64,000 nucleotides of DNA from Sunxiuqinia rutila (GTDB taxonomy: Bacteria; Bacteroidota; Bacteroidia; Bacteroidales; Prolixibacteraceae). Numbering within the stretch: the stretch's first letter is position 1; each line of letters starts with the position of its first letter. The position numbers were made by a program, and so were the translations under genes. This document shows positions 34,709 through 43,305 of the stretch, one piece after another. The stretch covers positions 70,916 to 134,915 of the forward strand of contig NZ_JBNGOT010000013.1 of NCBI RefSeq assembly GCF_050589705.1, given 5' to 3'. Under the pieces are notes generated by a model. That model made no database searches. It was not told the DNA's origin and saw nothing but the letters and a program-made list of their open reading frames with translations.

Positions 34709-36736
34709 TTAGGCTGAAGTGGCCTGATCGGTCTCTTCAGTAGTTGTTTTAGGCTCGATGACAGTTTGATTTTCGGCAGTCAGTTCTTCGCGAACCCATG
34801 GACGTTTTCCAAAGATTTCTTCCAGATCCTCGCCAAAAATAACTTCTTTCTCAAGCAGGCGTTCTCCCAGTTTTCGGTGGCCTTCAGCATTGTCTTTTAA
34901 AACCTGAAGAGCGCGTTCGTACTGCGCGTCAATCAGCGCTTTAGCTTCAGCATCAATCAACTCAGCAGTCTTCTCACTGTACGGTTTGGTAAACCCATAC
35001 TCGTTTTGACCGGTTGAATCGTAGAAACTTACATTGCCAACTTTCGGACTCATACCAAAAATGCTAATCATGGCATAAGCTTGCTTGGTAATTTTCTCCA
35101 AGTCGTTTTGTGCGCCTGAAGAGATGGTACCAAAAATGATCTCTTCCGCAGCCCTTCCGCCTAATGCCGAACACATTTCGTCGAGCAACTGCTCTTTAGT
35201 TGTCAGCGAACGTTCTTCCGGAAGGTACCAGGCAGCGCCCAGTGCTTTTCCGCGCGGAACAATGGTTACTTTAACCAGCGGGTGAGCGTGTTCAAGCAAC
35301 CAGCTTATGGTAGCGTGCCCAGCCTCGTGAAAGGCGATCCGCTTCTTCTCGTCTTTGGAAATGATTTTGTTTTTCTTTTCCAGACCGCCAATAATCCGGT
35401 CTACGGCATCCAAAAAGTCCTGACGACCAACTTTGTCTCTATCTTTACGGGCAGCAATCAAGGCTGCTTCGTTACATACGTTTGCAATATCAGCACCTGA
35501 GAAACCTGGGGTTTGCTTGGCCAGGAAGGATGCATCTACCTCATCCGACAGCTTAATCGGACGCAGATGTACCTGGAAAATCTCGCGACGCTCATTCAGG
35601 TCTGGCAGTTCCACATGAATCTGACGATCGAAACGTCCGGCACGCATCAGCGCGCGGTCAAGCATATCCGCCCGGTTGGTGGCTGCTAAAATGATTACCC
35701 CTGAATTGGTGTCGAAGCCGTCCATCTCGGTCAGCAATTGGTTCAAGGTATTCTCCCGTTCATCATTCGAACCCATGTTGGGGTTCCGTCCCCGGGCACG
35801 ACCAATGGCATCAATCTCATCAATAAAGACAATACAAGGTGCTTTTTCTTTGGCTTGTTTAAACAGGTCACGAACACGAGAAGCTCCTACACCAACGAAC
35901 ATTTCAACAAAGTCAGAACCTGACATGGAGAAAAAAGGAACATTGGCTTCACCGGCAACCGCTTTGGCCAACAAGGTTTTTCCTGTTCCCGGAGGACCTA
36001 CCAGCAAAGCGCCTTTCGGAATTTTACCTCCCAGTTTGGTGTATTTAGCCGGGCTTTTCAAGAAAGAGACCACTTCTTCAACTTCCTGTTTGGCTTCTGC
36101 CAAACCGGCTACATCTTTGAAGGTGGTGCTTACCCGTGAGTCTTTATCAAAAACTTTGGCCTGTGATTTTCCAACGTTGAAAATATTTCCGGCACCGCCG
36201 CCTCCGCCAGCTCCTTTGCTCATGCGGCGGAAAATCCACCACCAAATGGCAATGATGATCACAAAGGGAAGAATCCAGCTAAGGAGTTCTCCGAAATAAT
36301 CATGAACCGTAGCGTACTCTACCGGTACTTTATCCGAATCGTTGAAGTTGGCTTGCGCTTCCTGAAGGTTACTTTCGAAAGTTTCTACAGAGCCAATGGT
36401 ATAGACAAAGTGCGGACCAATTTTCGAAGGAGCTCCGAAACCCGTATTTAGCTTGTCTGCATATTCGTCGTAGCTGTCTTCTTTAAGGTAAACCTGTGCT
36501 TCATCGCGGTTTACCACAACGATGCGTTCGATGTCGTGGTTGGCCAGCATGGTGTTTTTAACCTCATTCCAGGTTGTTTTTACCGGGCCGCCTCCAAAAC
36601 TAAAGTAGTTGATAGCCAGGAAAATGACAATCACTACTCCATAGATCCAGTAAGGGTTAAATTTTGGCGGTTTGGCCCCTGGCTTAAAATTCCCCAGGTT
36701 GGGCCGCTGTTTATTTTTGTTGTTATCTTCTGCCAT
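34709..36736 (-). CDS. ftsH: ATP-dependent zinc metalloprotease FtsH
   Basis: 675 residues. Transmembrane helices lie at about 28-47 and 150-170, flanking a periplasmic domain. The AAA module has Walker A GPPGTGKTLLAKA (about 243), Walker B FIDEIDAIG and the second region of homology ATNRADMLDRALMRAGRFDRQ. The protease site is HEAGH (about 468). A Gly-rich linker (GAGGGGGAG) follows the second helix. It extracts and degrades membrane and some soluble proteins. rsfS sits 5 bases upstream and lutC 11 bases downstream, so the operon joins ribosome control, proteolysis and lipid synthesis. Confidence 0.97.
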   Translation of the reverse strand: MAEDNNKNKQRPNLGNFKPGAKPPKFNPYWIYGVVIVIFLAINYFSFGGGPVKTTWNEVKNTMLANHDIERIVVVNRDEAQVYLKEDSYDEYADKLNTGFGAPSKIGPHFVYTIGSVETFESNLQEAQANFNDSDKVPVEYATVHDYFGELLSWILPFVIIIAIWWWIFRRMSKGAGGGGGAGNIFNVGKSQAKVFDKDSRVSTTFKDVAGLAEAKQEVEEVVSFLKSPAKYTKLGGKIPKGALLVGPPGTGKTLLAKAVAGEANVPFFSMSGSDFVEMFVGVGASRVRDLFKQAKEKAPCIVFIDEIDAIGRARGRNPNMGSNDERENTLNQLLTEMDGFDTNSGVIILAATNRADMLDRALMRAGRFDRQIHVELPDLNERREIFQVHLRPIKLSDEVDASFLAKQTPGFSGADIANVCNEAALIAARKDRDKVGRQDFLDAVDRIIGGLEKKNKIISKDEKKRIAFHEAGHATISWLLEHAHPLVKVTIVPRGKALGAAWYLPEERSLTTKEQLLDEMCSALGGRAAEEIIFGTISSGAQNDLEKITKQAYAMISIFGMSPKVGNVSFYDSTGQNEYGFTKPYSEKTAELIDAEAKALIDAQYERALQVLKDNAEGHRKLGERLLEKEVIFGEDLEEIFGKRPWVREELTAENQTVIEPKTTTEETDQATSA

Positions 36737-36741
36737 TTCGT

Positions 36742-37119
36742 CTAATTTTCTGTTTGTATTTTTTCGATGGCTGCGTCAGCCCAAAGATTTTCCAAATCGT
36801 AAAACTTGCGTGATTCATGTTGAAAGACGTGCACCATGACATCAACGTAGTCCAATAGGATCCAGACTGAGTTTTGGTAGCCGTCTTTGTGCCAAACTGT
36901 TTCTCCAACCATTTCTTCAACAGTATCTTCTACTGAGCGTGCAATGGCATCCACCTGGGTGGTGGAGTTTCCGTGGCAAATAATAAAATAATTACATTCT
37001 GAATGATTAATTTTTGTTAAGTCTATTTTTACGATGTCCATTCCCTTTATCCGTTGAATCCCTTCCAGAATGGCATCAATTAATTGTTTGCTATCGTTTG
37101 CTGCTGGTGTTTTTTGCAT
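36742..37119 (-). CDS. rsfS: Ribosome silencing factor RsfS (Iojap)
   Basis: 125 residues with the RsfS motifs: DIVKIDLTKINHSECNYF, HGNSTTQVDAIARSVEDTV, and WILLDYVDVMVHVFQHESRKFYDLENLWADA. RsfS binds ribosomal protein L14 and blocks subunit joining when nutrients are low. It heads the operon leading to ftsH and cdsA; an exact -7 box lies 19 bases before the ATG at 37119. Confidence 0.93.
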   Translation of the reverse strand: MQKTPAANDSKQLIDAILEGIQRIKGMDIVKIDLTKINHSECNYFIICHGNSTTQVDAIARSVEDTVEEMVGETVWHKDGYQNSVWILLDYVDVMVHVFQHESRKFYDLENLWADAAIEKIQTEN

Positions 37120-37137
37120 AGATTTATTTTAGAACTA

Positions 37138-37145
37138 CAAAGATA
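37138..37145 (-). promoter_or_regulatory. Bacteroidota -7 box for the rsfS-ftsH operon
   Basis: Minus-strand TATCTTTG is an exact TAnnTTTG match 19 bases before the rsfS ATG. No TTTG at the expected -33 distance was seen. Confidence 0.5.
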
Positions 37146-37439
37146 AATTTTTTCACTTATTATGATGGAATTACTTGGTTTCATTCCATACGTTAGTTCC
37201 AGCGTCTTTTTTGCTTGAGTACAGATAAATTTTCATGATTTTTGTTTATTCTTGAATGCTGATTTTTGTTTCCTGTTTTTTCTGCCTAAAATCGGTCGAA
37301 ATAACCATGAAAACATAAACACAGCAAGATCATTATTGTTTTTTTAGCTGCAAAGCAAGTGTGCTTTCGCTAGCTTAAAGATAAACACTTGAATCATAAA
37401 AAAATAGTTTATTTTCAGCTTATTTAAAACCTGGAACGT
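37146..37439. other. Divergent intergenic region, rsfS and birA
   Basis: About 290 A/T-rich bases. It should hold the birA promoter, but no exact -7 match was found on the plus strand (nearest: TAGTTTAT at about 37405). No other gene or RNA is supported. Confidence 0.4.
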
Positions 37440-38183
37440 ATGGGGCAACACATCGGTGAAACCATTAAAATAATTGAACGCACAGCAAGTACCAATAACT
37501 ATGCCACCAGTCAAGTGCGTGAAAATGATGTAGAAACAGGGACTGTCTTTTTGGCATACGATCAAACGGCAGGCCGTGGACAGTTTGCCAACCGCTGGGA
37601 AAGTGAAGCCGGAAAAAACCTGACATTTTCACTGGTGTTGCGTCCGGGATTTCTGGAAATCTACAAGCAGTACATGCTGTCGAAGATGGTGTGTCTGGGC
37701 TTAGAGCGCTTTTTAAGTGCTCATACTGAGGGTGTGAAAATTAAATGGCCCAATGATATTTACGTACACGACCGAAAGATTTGTGGTATTTTGATTGAAA
37801 ACTCTATCATGAGCGGACAACTGAGTCTATCGGTAATTGGCATTGGACTGAATGTAAACCAAACGGTCTTTTTGTCTGATGCGCCTAATCCCGTTTCCTT
37901 AAAGATGCTTACCGGAGTGGACTATTCGCTTGAAACCATGTTGAAAGAGCTTTTGCAGCACATGGACAAGTATTATCAGCAATTGGTGCAAGGCCGCTTC
38001 GATGTGTTGGATGAAGAATTTGAGCAGAAGCTTTACCGGTTGGAAGAATGGCATCCTTTTCAGGATGAAGCCCACCATTATACGGGCAAAATCATTGGTG
38101 TAAATGCCATTGGGCAACTTCGGATTGAAGAAAAGGATGGCCCTGTTCATGAATATCATTTCAAAGAGGTGAGCTATTTGTAG
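37440..38183 (+). CDS. birA: Biotin--[acetyl-CoA-carboxylase] ligase
   Basis: 247 residues. Only the catalytic domain is present: no N-terminal HTH, so it is a ligase without repressor function. The biotin-binding loop reads QTAGRGQFANRWESEAGKNL (about 40-60), followed by KWPNDIYVHDRKICGILIEN, with the conserved Lys and Gly-Ile-Leu-Ile-Glu. It attaches biotin to the carrier protein of biotin-dependent carboxylases. Its ATG at 37440 is the first in frame. It has no close operon partner. Confidence 0.92.
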   Translation: MGQHIGETIKIIERTASTNNYATSQVRENDVETGTVFLAYDQTAGRGQFANRWESEAGKNLTFSLVLRPGFLEIYKQYMLSKMVCLGLERFLSAHTEGVKIKWPNDIYVHDRKICGILIENSIMSGQLSLSVIGIGLNVNQTVFLSDAPNPVSLKMLTGVDYSLETMLKELLQHMDKYYQQLVQGRFDVLDEEFEQKLYRLEEWHPFQDEAHHYTGKIIGVNAIGQLRIEEKDGPVHEYHFKEVSYL

Positions 38184-38235
38184 GGCTCTTTTATTTCATT
38201 TCTTATCTTTAAGACACACTTAATAAACCCGATTT

Positions 38236-39267
38236 ATGAAAGCGCTTGTCTTGGAGACTTACAATCATTTCGAATTTAAGGATGTTGAACAACCGGTTCC
38301 GGCAGCCGACGAAGTGTTGGTGAAAGTTGCGGCGGTGGGAATTTGTGGCAGCGATGTGCATGGAATAGACGGAAGCACGAGGCGCCGGCAGCCACCTGTC
38401 ATTATGGGGCATGAAGCTTCCGGGGAAATCGTGGCCTTGGGTTCTGCGGTTACCGACTGGTTTCTTGGCGATCGGGTTACGTTTGATTCGACCATTTATA
38501 AGTTGGATGACTGGTTTACTCGCCGGGGAATGTACAACCTGAGTGATCACCGGGTTGTTCTCGGAGTGTCCTGTGACGATTACAGGCGGCATGGTGCTTT
38601 TGCCGAATATGTGGTCGTTCCGAAGCATATTCTTTATCGTCTTCCCGAGCAGGTTAGTTATACGCAGGCGGCTATGGCCGAGCCTGTAGCTGTAGCCTTG
38701 CACGCCGTGTCGCTGGGGCAGCCCCGGATTCATGATTCTGCAGTAGTTGTTGGGGCTGGTATGATTGGCCTGTTTGTTATTCAACTTCTGAAGGTGGCCG
38801 GATGCAGCCCAATCATTGCCATTGATCGGGATGACGATAAGCTGCAATTAGCGGCGAAGCTTGGAGCGACCCATTGTTTCCAAAGTACTTCACCTGAATT
38901 GGAAGAAGCTGTTCTTGATTTAACGGATGGGCGGGGAGCAGACCAGGTCTATGAAGCCGTTGGAATATCCGAAACCGTGCAACGAGCAATTGGCAGCGTG
39001 CGAAAAGGTGGAACAGTAACTTTGCTGGGAAACCTGGCAGCTGAAATAGATTTTCCACTTCAGTCGGTTGTTACCCGCCAAATTAAAGTGCAGGGAAGTT
39101 GCGCTATTTGTGGTGAATATCCGGCTGTATTGGAACTGATAGCTTCCGGAAAAGTCAATGTAGATGCTTTGATTAGCGCGGAAGCTCCACTGTCGGAAGG
39201 GGCGGCATGGTTTAAGCGACTTTATGAGCAGGAAAAGGGGCTGGTTAAGGTGATTTTGAAGCCTTAA
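38236..39267 (+). CDS. Zinc-type MDR dehydrogenase lacking the structural zinc ligands
   Basis: 343 residues of the medium-chain dehydrogenase family. Catalytic zinc ligands are in place: Cys37 in GICGSDVHG, His59-Glu60 in MGHEASGE, and a Glu in AEPVAVALHAV. The Rossmann motif is VVGAGMIGLFV. The structural zinc loop, normally four Cys, reads YKLDDWFTRRGMYNLSDHR with Lys89, Asp92, Thr95 and Ser103 at the four Cys positions, so that metal is lost. Close relatives include sorbitol, threonine and galactitol dehydrogenases; the substrate here is unknown. It heads a plus-strand sugar gene set. Confidence 0.88.
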   Translation: MKALVLETYNHFEFKDVEQPVPAADEVLVKVAAVGICGSDVHGIDGSTRRRQPPVIMGHEASGEIVALGSAVTDWFLGDRVTFDSTIYKLDDWFTRRGMYNLSDHRVVLGVSCDDYRRHGAFAEYVVVPKHILYRLPEQVSYTQAAMAEPVAVALHAVSLGQPRIHDSAVVVGAGMIGLFVIQLLKVAGCSPIIAIDRDDDKLQLAAKLGATHCFQSTSPELEEAVLDLTDGRGADQVYEAVGISETVQRAIGSVRKGGTVTLLGNLAAEIDFPLQSVVTRQIKVQGSCAICGEYPAVLELIASGKVNVDALISAEAPLSEGAAWFKRLYEQEKGLVKVILKP

Positions 39268-39341
39268 TTGAATGCTGCCCGACAATACAAAGCGCTCCCT
39301 TCAAACGGGGAATTATCTGACGACTAAAAATCAAAAATGAG

Positions 39342-40463
39342 ATGAGAAAAATACGTACAGCTCTGGTGGGGCCTGGAAAAGTGGCTCATTTGCATGCCCG
39401 CGGAATGGCCGGTTTATCCTCGGCCGAATTGGTGGCGGTTTGTGGGCGAACTGCTTCAAAAGCGGAAGCTTTTGCGCAAACCTATGGCCTTTCAGCTTAC
39501 AGCGATTTGGAGGAAATGATTCAACAAGAAAAGGTGGAGGCCTTGTTGGTCTGCACACCTCATCCTTATCACCGGGAAGCGGTGGTGAAGGCTGCCCATT
39601 TAGGCGTTCACTGTCTGATTGAAAAGCCGATGGCCAGTACACTAGCCGATTGTGATGCCATGCTTGATGCGGCCCAAAAGAATAAGATTACCCTGGGAGT
39701 CATCAGCCAGCGCCGGTTTTACGAACCGGTTGTGCGCATGCGAAAAGCGATTGACGAAGGGAAGCTGGGAAAGCCGGTATTAGGCCATGCGGTGATGTTG
39801 GGATGGCGCGATGAAGCTTATTACAGCAGCGATCCCTGGCGAGGCCGTTGGGATACGGAAGGCGGAGGTGTGTTGGTTAACCAGGCACCGCATCAGCTCG
39901 ATCTTTTTCAGTGGATGATGGGGGAGGTGGAACAGGTTTATGCGGTAACCCGAAACCTGAATCATCCTTACATCGAAGTGGAAGACACTGCGGTGGCTGT
40001 GGTGCAGTTTAAAGGAGGAGGCTTGGGTAATATCCTGTTGAGTAACTCGCAGAAACCCGGGATTTATGGGAAAGTTCATATTCATGGTGAAAACGGAGCA
40101 TCGGTTGGAGCACAAACCGAAGGCGGTGCGATGTTTATTGCCGGGCAGACTTCGGTGTTGGAGCCTCCGATCAATGATTTATGGACCATTCCCGGAGAAG
40201 AAACCTTCCTGGAGGGCTGGATGCATGCTGATCGGGAATTTTTCAAGCAAATTGATGCGACCACCTATTACATCGGTTTGCAGATTGATGACTTCATGCG
40301 TGCCATTCAAAAAGGAGAGCAACCCTTGGTGAATGGAGCAGAAGGGCGCAAGACGGTGGAACTTTTTACGGCAATTTACCGGTCGAATCGAGACCATGCG
40401 CCTGTTCTGTTTCCTCTTAGTCCCGAAACAGGTCCTGACTTCGATGGCCGCTTAACGCTTTAA
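39342..40463 (+). CDS. Gfo/Idh/MocA family oxidoreductase
   Basis: 373 residues. An N-terminal Rossmann fold opens with ALVGPGKVAHLHARGM (about 6-20), and the conserved EKPMAS motif (about 94-99) holds the catalytic Lys. The C-terminal alpha/beta domain contains WRGRWDTEGGGVLVNQAPHQLDLFQWMMG, the usual GGG-H site with the catalytic His. It is an NAD(P)-dependent dehydrogenase of sugars or inositols. Between the MDR dehydrogenase and a GntP permease, it points to catabolism of a sugar acid or sugar derivative. Confidence 0.92.
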   Translation: MRKIRTALVGPGKVAHLHARGMAGLSSAELVAVCGRTASKAEAFAQTYGLSAYSDLEEMIQQEKVEALLVCTPHPYHREAVVKAAHLGVHCLIEKPMASTLADCDAMLDAAQKNKITLGVISQRRFYEPVVRMRKAIDEGKLGKPVLGHAVMLGWRDEAYYSSDPWRGRWDTEGGGVLVNQAPHQLDLFQWMMGEVEQVYAVTRNLNHPYIEVEDTAVAVVQFKGGGLGNILLSNSQKPGIYGKVHIHGENGASVGAQTEGGAMFIAGQTSVLEPPINDLWTIPGEETFLEGWMHADREFFKQIDATTYYIGLQIDDFMRAIQKGEQPLVNGAEGRKTVELFTAIYRSNRDHAPVLFPLSPETGPDFDGRLTL

Positions 40464-40509
40464 CTATTCTTTTAGCAAACAACCAAAAACCTAATAAAAC
40501 CGATAACAA

Positions 40510-41865
40510 ATGAATGAAATTTTGCTCCTTGCCGGAATTGCTTTTGCCATTCTCTTACTCTTATTCCTGGTTCTGAAATTAAAAATACATGCCTTTATTT
40601 CTTTGCTGATTGTCAGTTTGGTTGTTGGCATTGTAACCGGAATGGATTTTTCGCTGATTATAAAAAGTATGCAGGACGGCATGGGCAATACGCTGGGGTT
40701 TGTAGCGACAGTGGTAGGGCTGGGGGCCATCTTCGGACAGATGCTCGAAGCTTCCGGCGGGGCTGAATCCATCGCTCAGAGTCTGTTAAAACATTTTGGC
40801 GAAAAGCGAGCGTCCTGGGCTTTGGTGTTAACAGGCTTTATTGTGGCCATTCCGGTTTTTCTGGATGTTGGGTTCATCATTCTTATTCCGATTATTTACG
40901 AGCTGACCAAGCAGGCCAAACGCTCGGTGTTGTATTATGCCATTCCTTTACTGGCCGGGCTGGCTGTTACCCATGCTTTCATTCCGCCAACCCCTGGGCC
41001 GGTGGCCGTAGCCGAAATTCTGGATGTTCAGTTAGGATGGATCATTGTGTTGGGGTTTATTGTTGGGCTGCCAACGGCGATTATTGCTGGGCCTGTGTTT
41101 GGGCGCTACATCAGCCAAAAGATCAAGGTTCAGGCTCCGGATTATTTTTCAGAACGGAAAGCGGAAAATAATGGGGAAGGACTTCCTTCGTTCCGCAGTA
41201 TTTTATGGATTATTGCGCTGCCTTTGCTCCTTATTGTGGCCAGTTCGGTAGCCGATGTGTTACACGACAAAGGGATTCTAAAAAATGAAGGGGTTTATCA
41301 AAGCATTGCGTTGCTGGGGCATCCTTTTACAGCACTGATTATTTCTACTTTGCTGGCTATTTATGTGTTGGGGATTAAGCGCGGGTTTAACAAAGAGCAA
41401 ATCATGAAGTTGTCGAACAAAGCCTTGGGGCCAGCCGGACTGATTATCCTGGTAACTGGGGCGGGCGGTGTTTTCAAACAAATACTGATTGACAGTGGAG
41501 TTGGAGGGATGTTGGCCGAGCGACTGGCTGAATCAGCCATGCCACCTCTAGTGCTGGCTTACCTGATTGCTGTGGTGGTGCGGGTAGTTCAAGGTTCAGC
41601 AACGGTTTCGATGATTACAGCAGCCGGCATTATGGCTCCGTTGATTACGGTTTTTGACCTGTCGCAGCTCGACAAAGCCTTGCTGGTTTTGGCGATTGCA
41701 GCCGGATCAACCATTTTGTCGCATGTGAATGACAGTGGTTTCTGGCTGGTTGGGAAATATCTGGGTATGAATGAAAAGGAAACGCTTCGCTCCTGGACGG
41801 TGATGGAAACCATCATTTCGGTGGTTGGCTTCACGTTTGTGTTGCTGCTGAGCTATGTGGTGTAG
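40510..41865 (+). CDS. GntP family gluconate-type permease
   Basis: 451 residues with about twelve to thirteen transmembrane helices. The family signatures are present: the TGMDFSLIIKSMQDGMGNTLGF start region, LGAIFGQMLEASGGAE, VFLDVGFIILIPIIYEL, and HAFIPPTPGPVAVAEIL. The C-terminal half has RVVQGSATVSMITAAGI and HVNDSGFWLVGKYLGM. It is a proton symporter for gluconate or related sugar acids. With the two dehydrogenases upstream (46 bases from the oxidoreductase stop) it forms a small uptake and oxidation operon; no dedicated regulator is adjacent. Confidence 0.93.
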   Translation: MNEILLLAGIAFAILLLLFLVLKLKIHAFISLLIVSLVVGIVTGMDFSLIIKSMQDGMGNTLGFVATVVGLGAIFGQMLEASGGAESIAQSLLKHFGEKRASWALVLTGFIVAIPVFLDVGFIILIPIIYELTKQAKRSVLYYAIPLLAGLAVTHAFIPPTPGPVAVAEILDVQLGWIIVLGFIVGLPTAIIAGPVFGRYISQKIKVQAPDYFSERKAENNGEGLPSFRSILWIIALPLLLIVASSVADVLHDKGILKNEGVYQSIALLGHPFTALIISTLLAIYVLGIKRGFNKEQIMKLSNKALGPAGLIILVTGAGGVFKQILIDSGVGGMLAERLAESAMPPLVLAYLIAVVVRVVQGSATVSMITAAGIMAPLITVFDLSQLDKALLVLAIAAGSTILSHVNDSGFWLVGKYLGMNEKETLRSWTVMETIISVVGFTFVLLLSYVV

Positions 41866-41934
41866 TCACTGTTTCCGACAACGACACCAATAGCCTCAAA
41901 AGGCAAGGTTTTTGGTATTGATTGCCAGTGACTA
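41863..41934. other. Nested inverted repeats in the gntP / DUF2490 convergent gap
   Basis: TAGTCACTG (41863-41871, starting in the gntP stop) and CAGTGACTA (41926-41934) form a perfect 9-bp stem with a 54-nt loop, inside which GCCT (41893-41896) pairs with AGGC (41901-41904), followed by a short T run. Possibly a bidirectional terminator. Confidence 0.4.
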
Positions 41935-41947
41935 TCTAATACCCACG

Positions 41948-42619
41948 CTAGAAGGCTATTTTGTATTCCAGGGCCAGAATGTGCGATTTCCGGTCGTTGT
42001 TCGAATAGGTGTGTAAGAGGTAATCCAATTCGACTTTGTGGCGTTTGTTGATTTTATAGGCAGCACCCAAAATGTACCTGATTTTGTTGATTTCTTTGTT
42101 TTCCAGCTGATGAAATAATTCAACGCCAATGGAAGGGGTGAGCTTCATATTCGGAATGTCGTACTCCGATTTTAGCCGGTAGCGCAGGGTGGCATCGTTA
42201 AAACCTTCGTTGTTTTCCAGTTCGTCGTAATTGGTGTACCTCGTGCGCAAGGCAAACTCCAAGCGGCTGATGTCGTACTTTCCGGTCAAGTCAAAGGCAA
42301 TGCGGTGAAAATATTCGGTTGACTTGGTTTGGCGCTCATTGATCAGGTAGCGGTAGTTGCCACCCACTTCCAGAAAACTAAAAAGATCGTATTCCATGCC
42401 GGCTTCCAGAAAATACTCATCCAGCCCATCTTTATTGGCGTAGCGGACTTGCGGAGAAAGGTAGGCCTTAAATTTATCTCCAAAGTCTTTAGTCAGCTCC
42501 ACGGAAAGCCAGGTGTTCCAGTCGTTGGTTTGGGCATGCAACGTTTGGCTGAACAAAGAGCCAATAAACAGGCAGGCAATGCTGAAGATTGCTTTCAGTT
42601 TTTGGGTATCGTTTATCAT
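41948..42619 (-). CDS. DUF2490 outer-membrane-type protein
   Basis: 223 residues. Signal peptide (about 1-30, ending LHAQ). The body is made of alternating aromatic strands (WNTWLSVELTKDFGDKFKAYLSPQVRY, EAGMEYDLFSFLEVGGNYRYL) and ends in an aromatic LALEYKIAF, the pattern of a small outer-membrane beta-barrel. DUF2490 proteins commonly pair with a VTC-type polymerase and DUF4956, as here. A role in exporting or storing a polymer is possible but unproven. Confidence 0.82.
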   Translation of the reverse strand: MINDTQKLKAIFSIACLFIGSLFSQTLHAQTNDWNTWLSVELTKDFGDKFKAYLSPQVRYANKDGLDEYFLEAGMEYDLFSFLEVGGNYRYLINERQTKSTEYFHRIAFDLTGKYDISRLEFALRTRYTNYDELENNEGFNDATLRYRLKSEYDIPNMKLTPSIGVELFHQLENKEINKIRYILGAAYKINKRHKVELDYLLHTYSNNDRKSHILALEYKIAF

Positions 42620-42622
42620 GAG

Positions 42623-43303
42623 TTATTGTTTTATCTGGTAACGTGAGTCTTCAATCGGATCAAAATAAATGGTGATGTTGGCAATGTCCCGCAGAAAATC
42701 AATTTCCTTGATTTCGTAGCGCTTAATCTCAATGCCGGTCCGGTTGCGCAGGTCACTAATCAGCTCTTCTTCTTTTAAGCGATGGATATTTTCAATTTGT
42801 TCATATCTGATTTCCAGAGAGTATTCCTGACGAAGCATCAGAACACGCTCAAGCAGATAAAGGCCTCCCACGAGAATGCCGTTAGTAACGACCAATTCAG
42901 TGTAACTAACTTTTTTATTGGCCAAGGCGTTGATAACCGAAACTCCGATGACCACAAACAAATAGGTCATTTCCTTGATGGGAATGGGATCGGTGCGGTA
43001 GCGAATGATGCCAAAGATGGCAAACAAGCCCAAGGCGAAACCCAGTTCGAGCTTGACACTTTCGAGCAGGAAGCATAGCAGGAAAACGGTGATTCCTACG
43101 GCAAAATAACTGAAGAAGAAATCTTTGCGCTTGCTGTTTCTGGCGTAGAGGTACCGAATGATGAGTAACAAAACAAGCCCGTTGAAAAGAAACCGAACCA
43201 GTAGTTCGACAAAATCTTCAACATTGATCAGTTTAATGTCGAGGAAGCGGATTTCTTCAATCCATTCAATAAATGGTGTCGAGAGTAAAAATGATGATAG
43301 CAT
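42623..43303 (-). CDS. DUF4956 membrane protein
   Basis: 226 residues with about four transmembrane helices (roughly 35-55, 60-80, 85-125) and a C-terminal cytoplasmic ferredoxin-like domain (about 150-226) ending near SRYQIKQ. RTDPIPIKEMTYLFVVIGVSVINALAN is the conserved DUF4956 stretch. It lies between DUF2490 and the VTC-domain gene with gaps of 2-3 bases, so it is surely co-transcribed and probably forms the membrane part of a polyphosphate-type synthesis system. Confidence 0.85.
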   Translation of the reverse strand: MLSSFLLSTPFIEWIEEIRFLDIKLINVEDFVELLVRFLFNGLVLLLIIRYLYARNSKRKDFFFSYFAVGITVFLLCFLLESVKLELGFALGLFAIFGIIRYRTDPIPIKEMTYLFVVIGVSVINALANKKVSYTELVVTNGILVGGLYLLERVLMLRQEYSLEIRYEQIENIHRLKEEELISDLRNRTGIEIKRYEIKEIDFLRDIANITIYFDPIEDSRYQIKQ

Positions 43304-43305
43304 AA

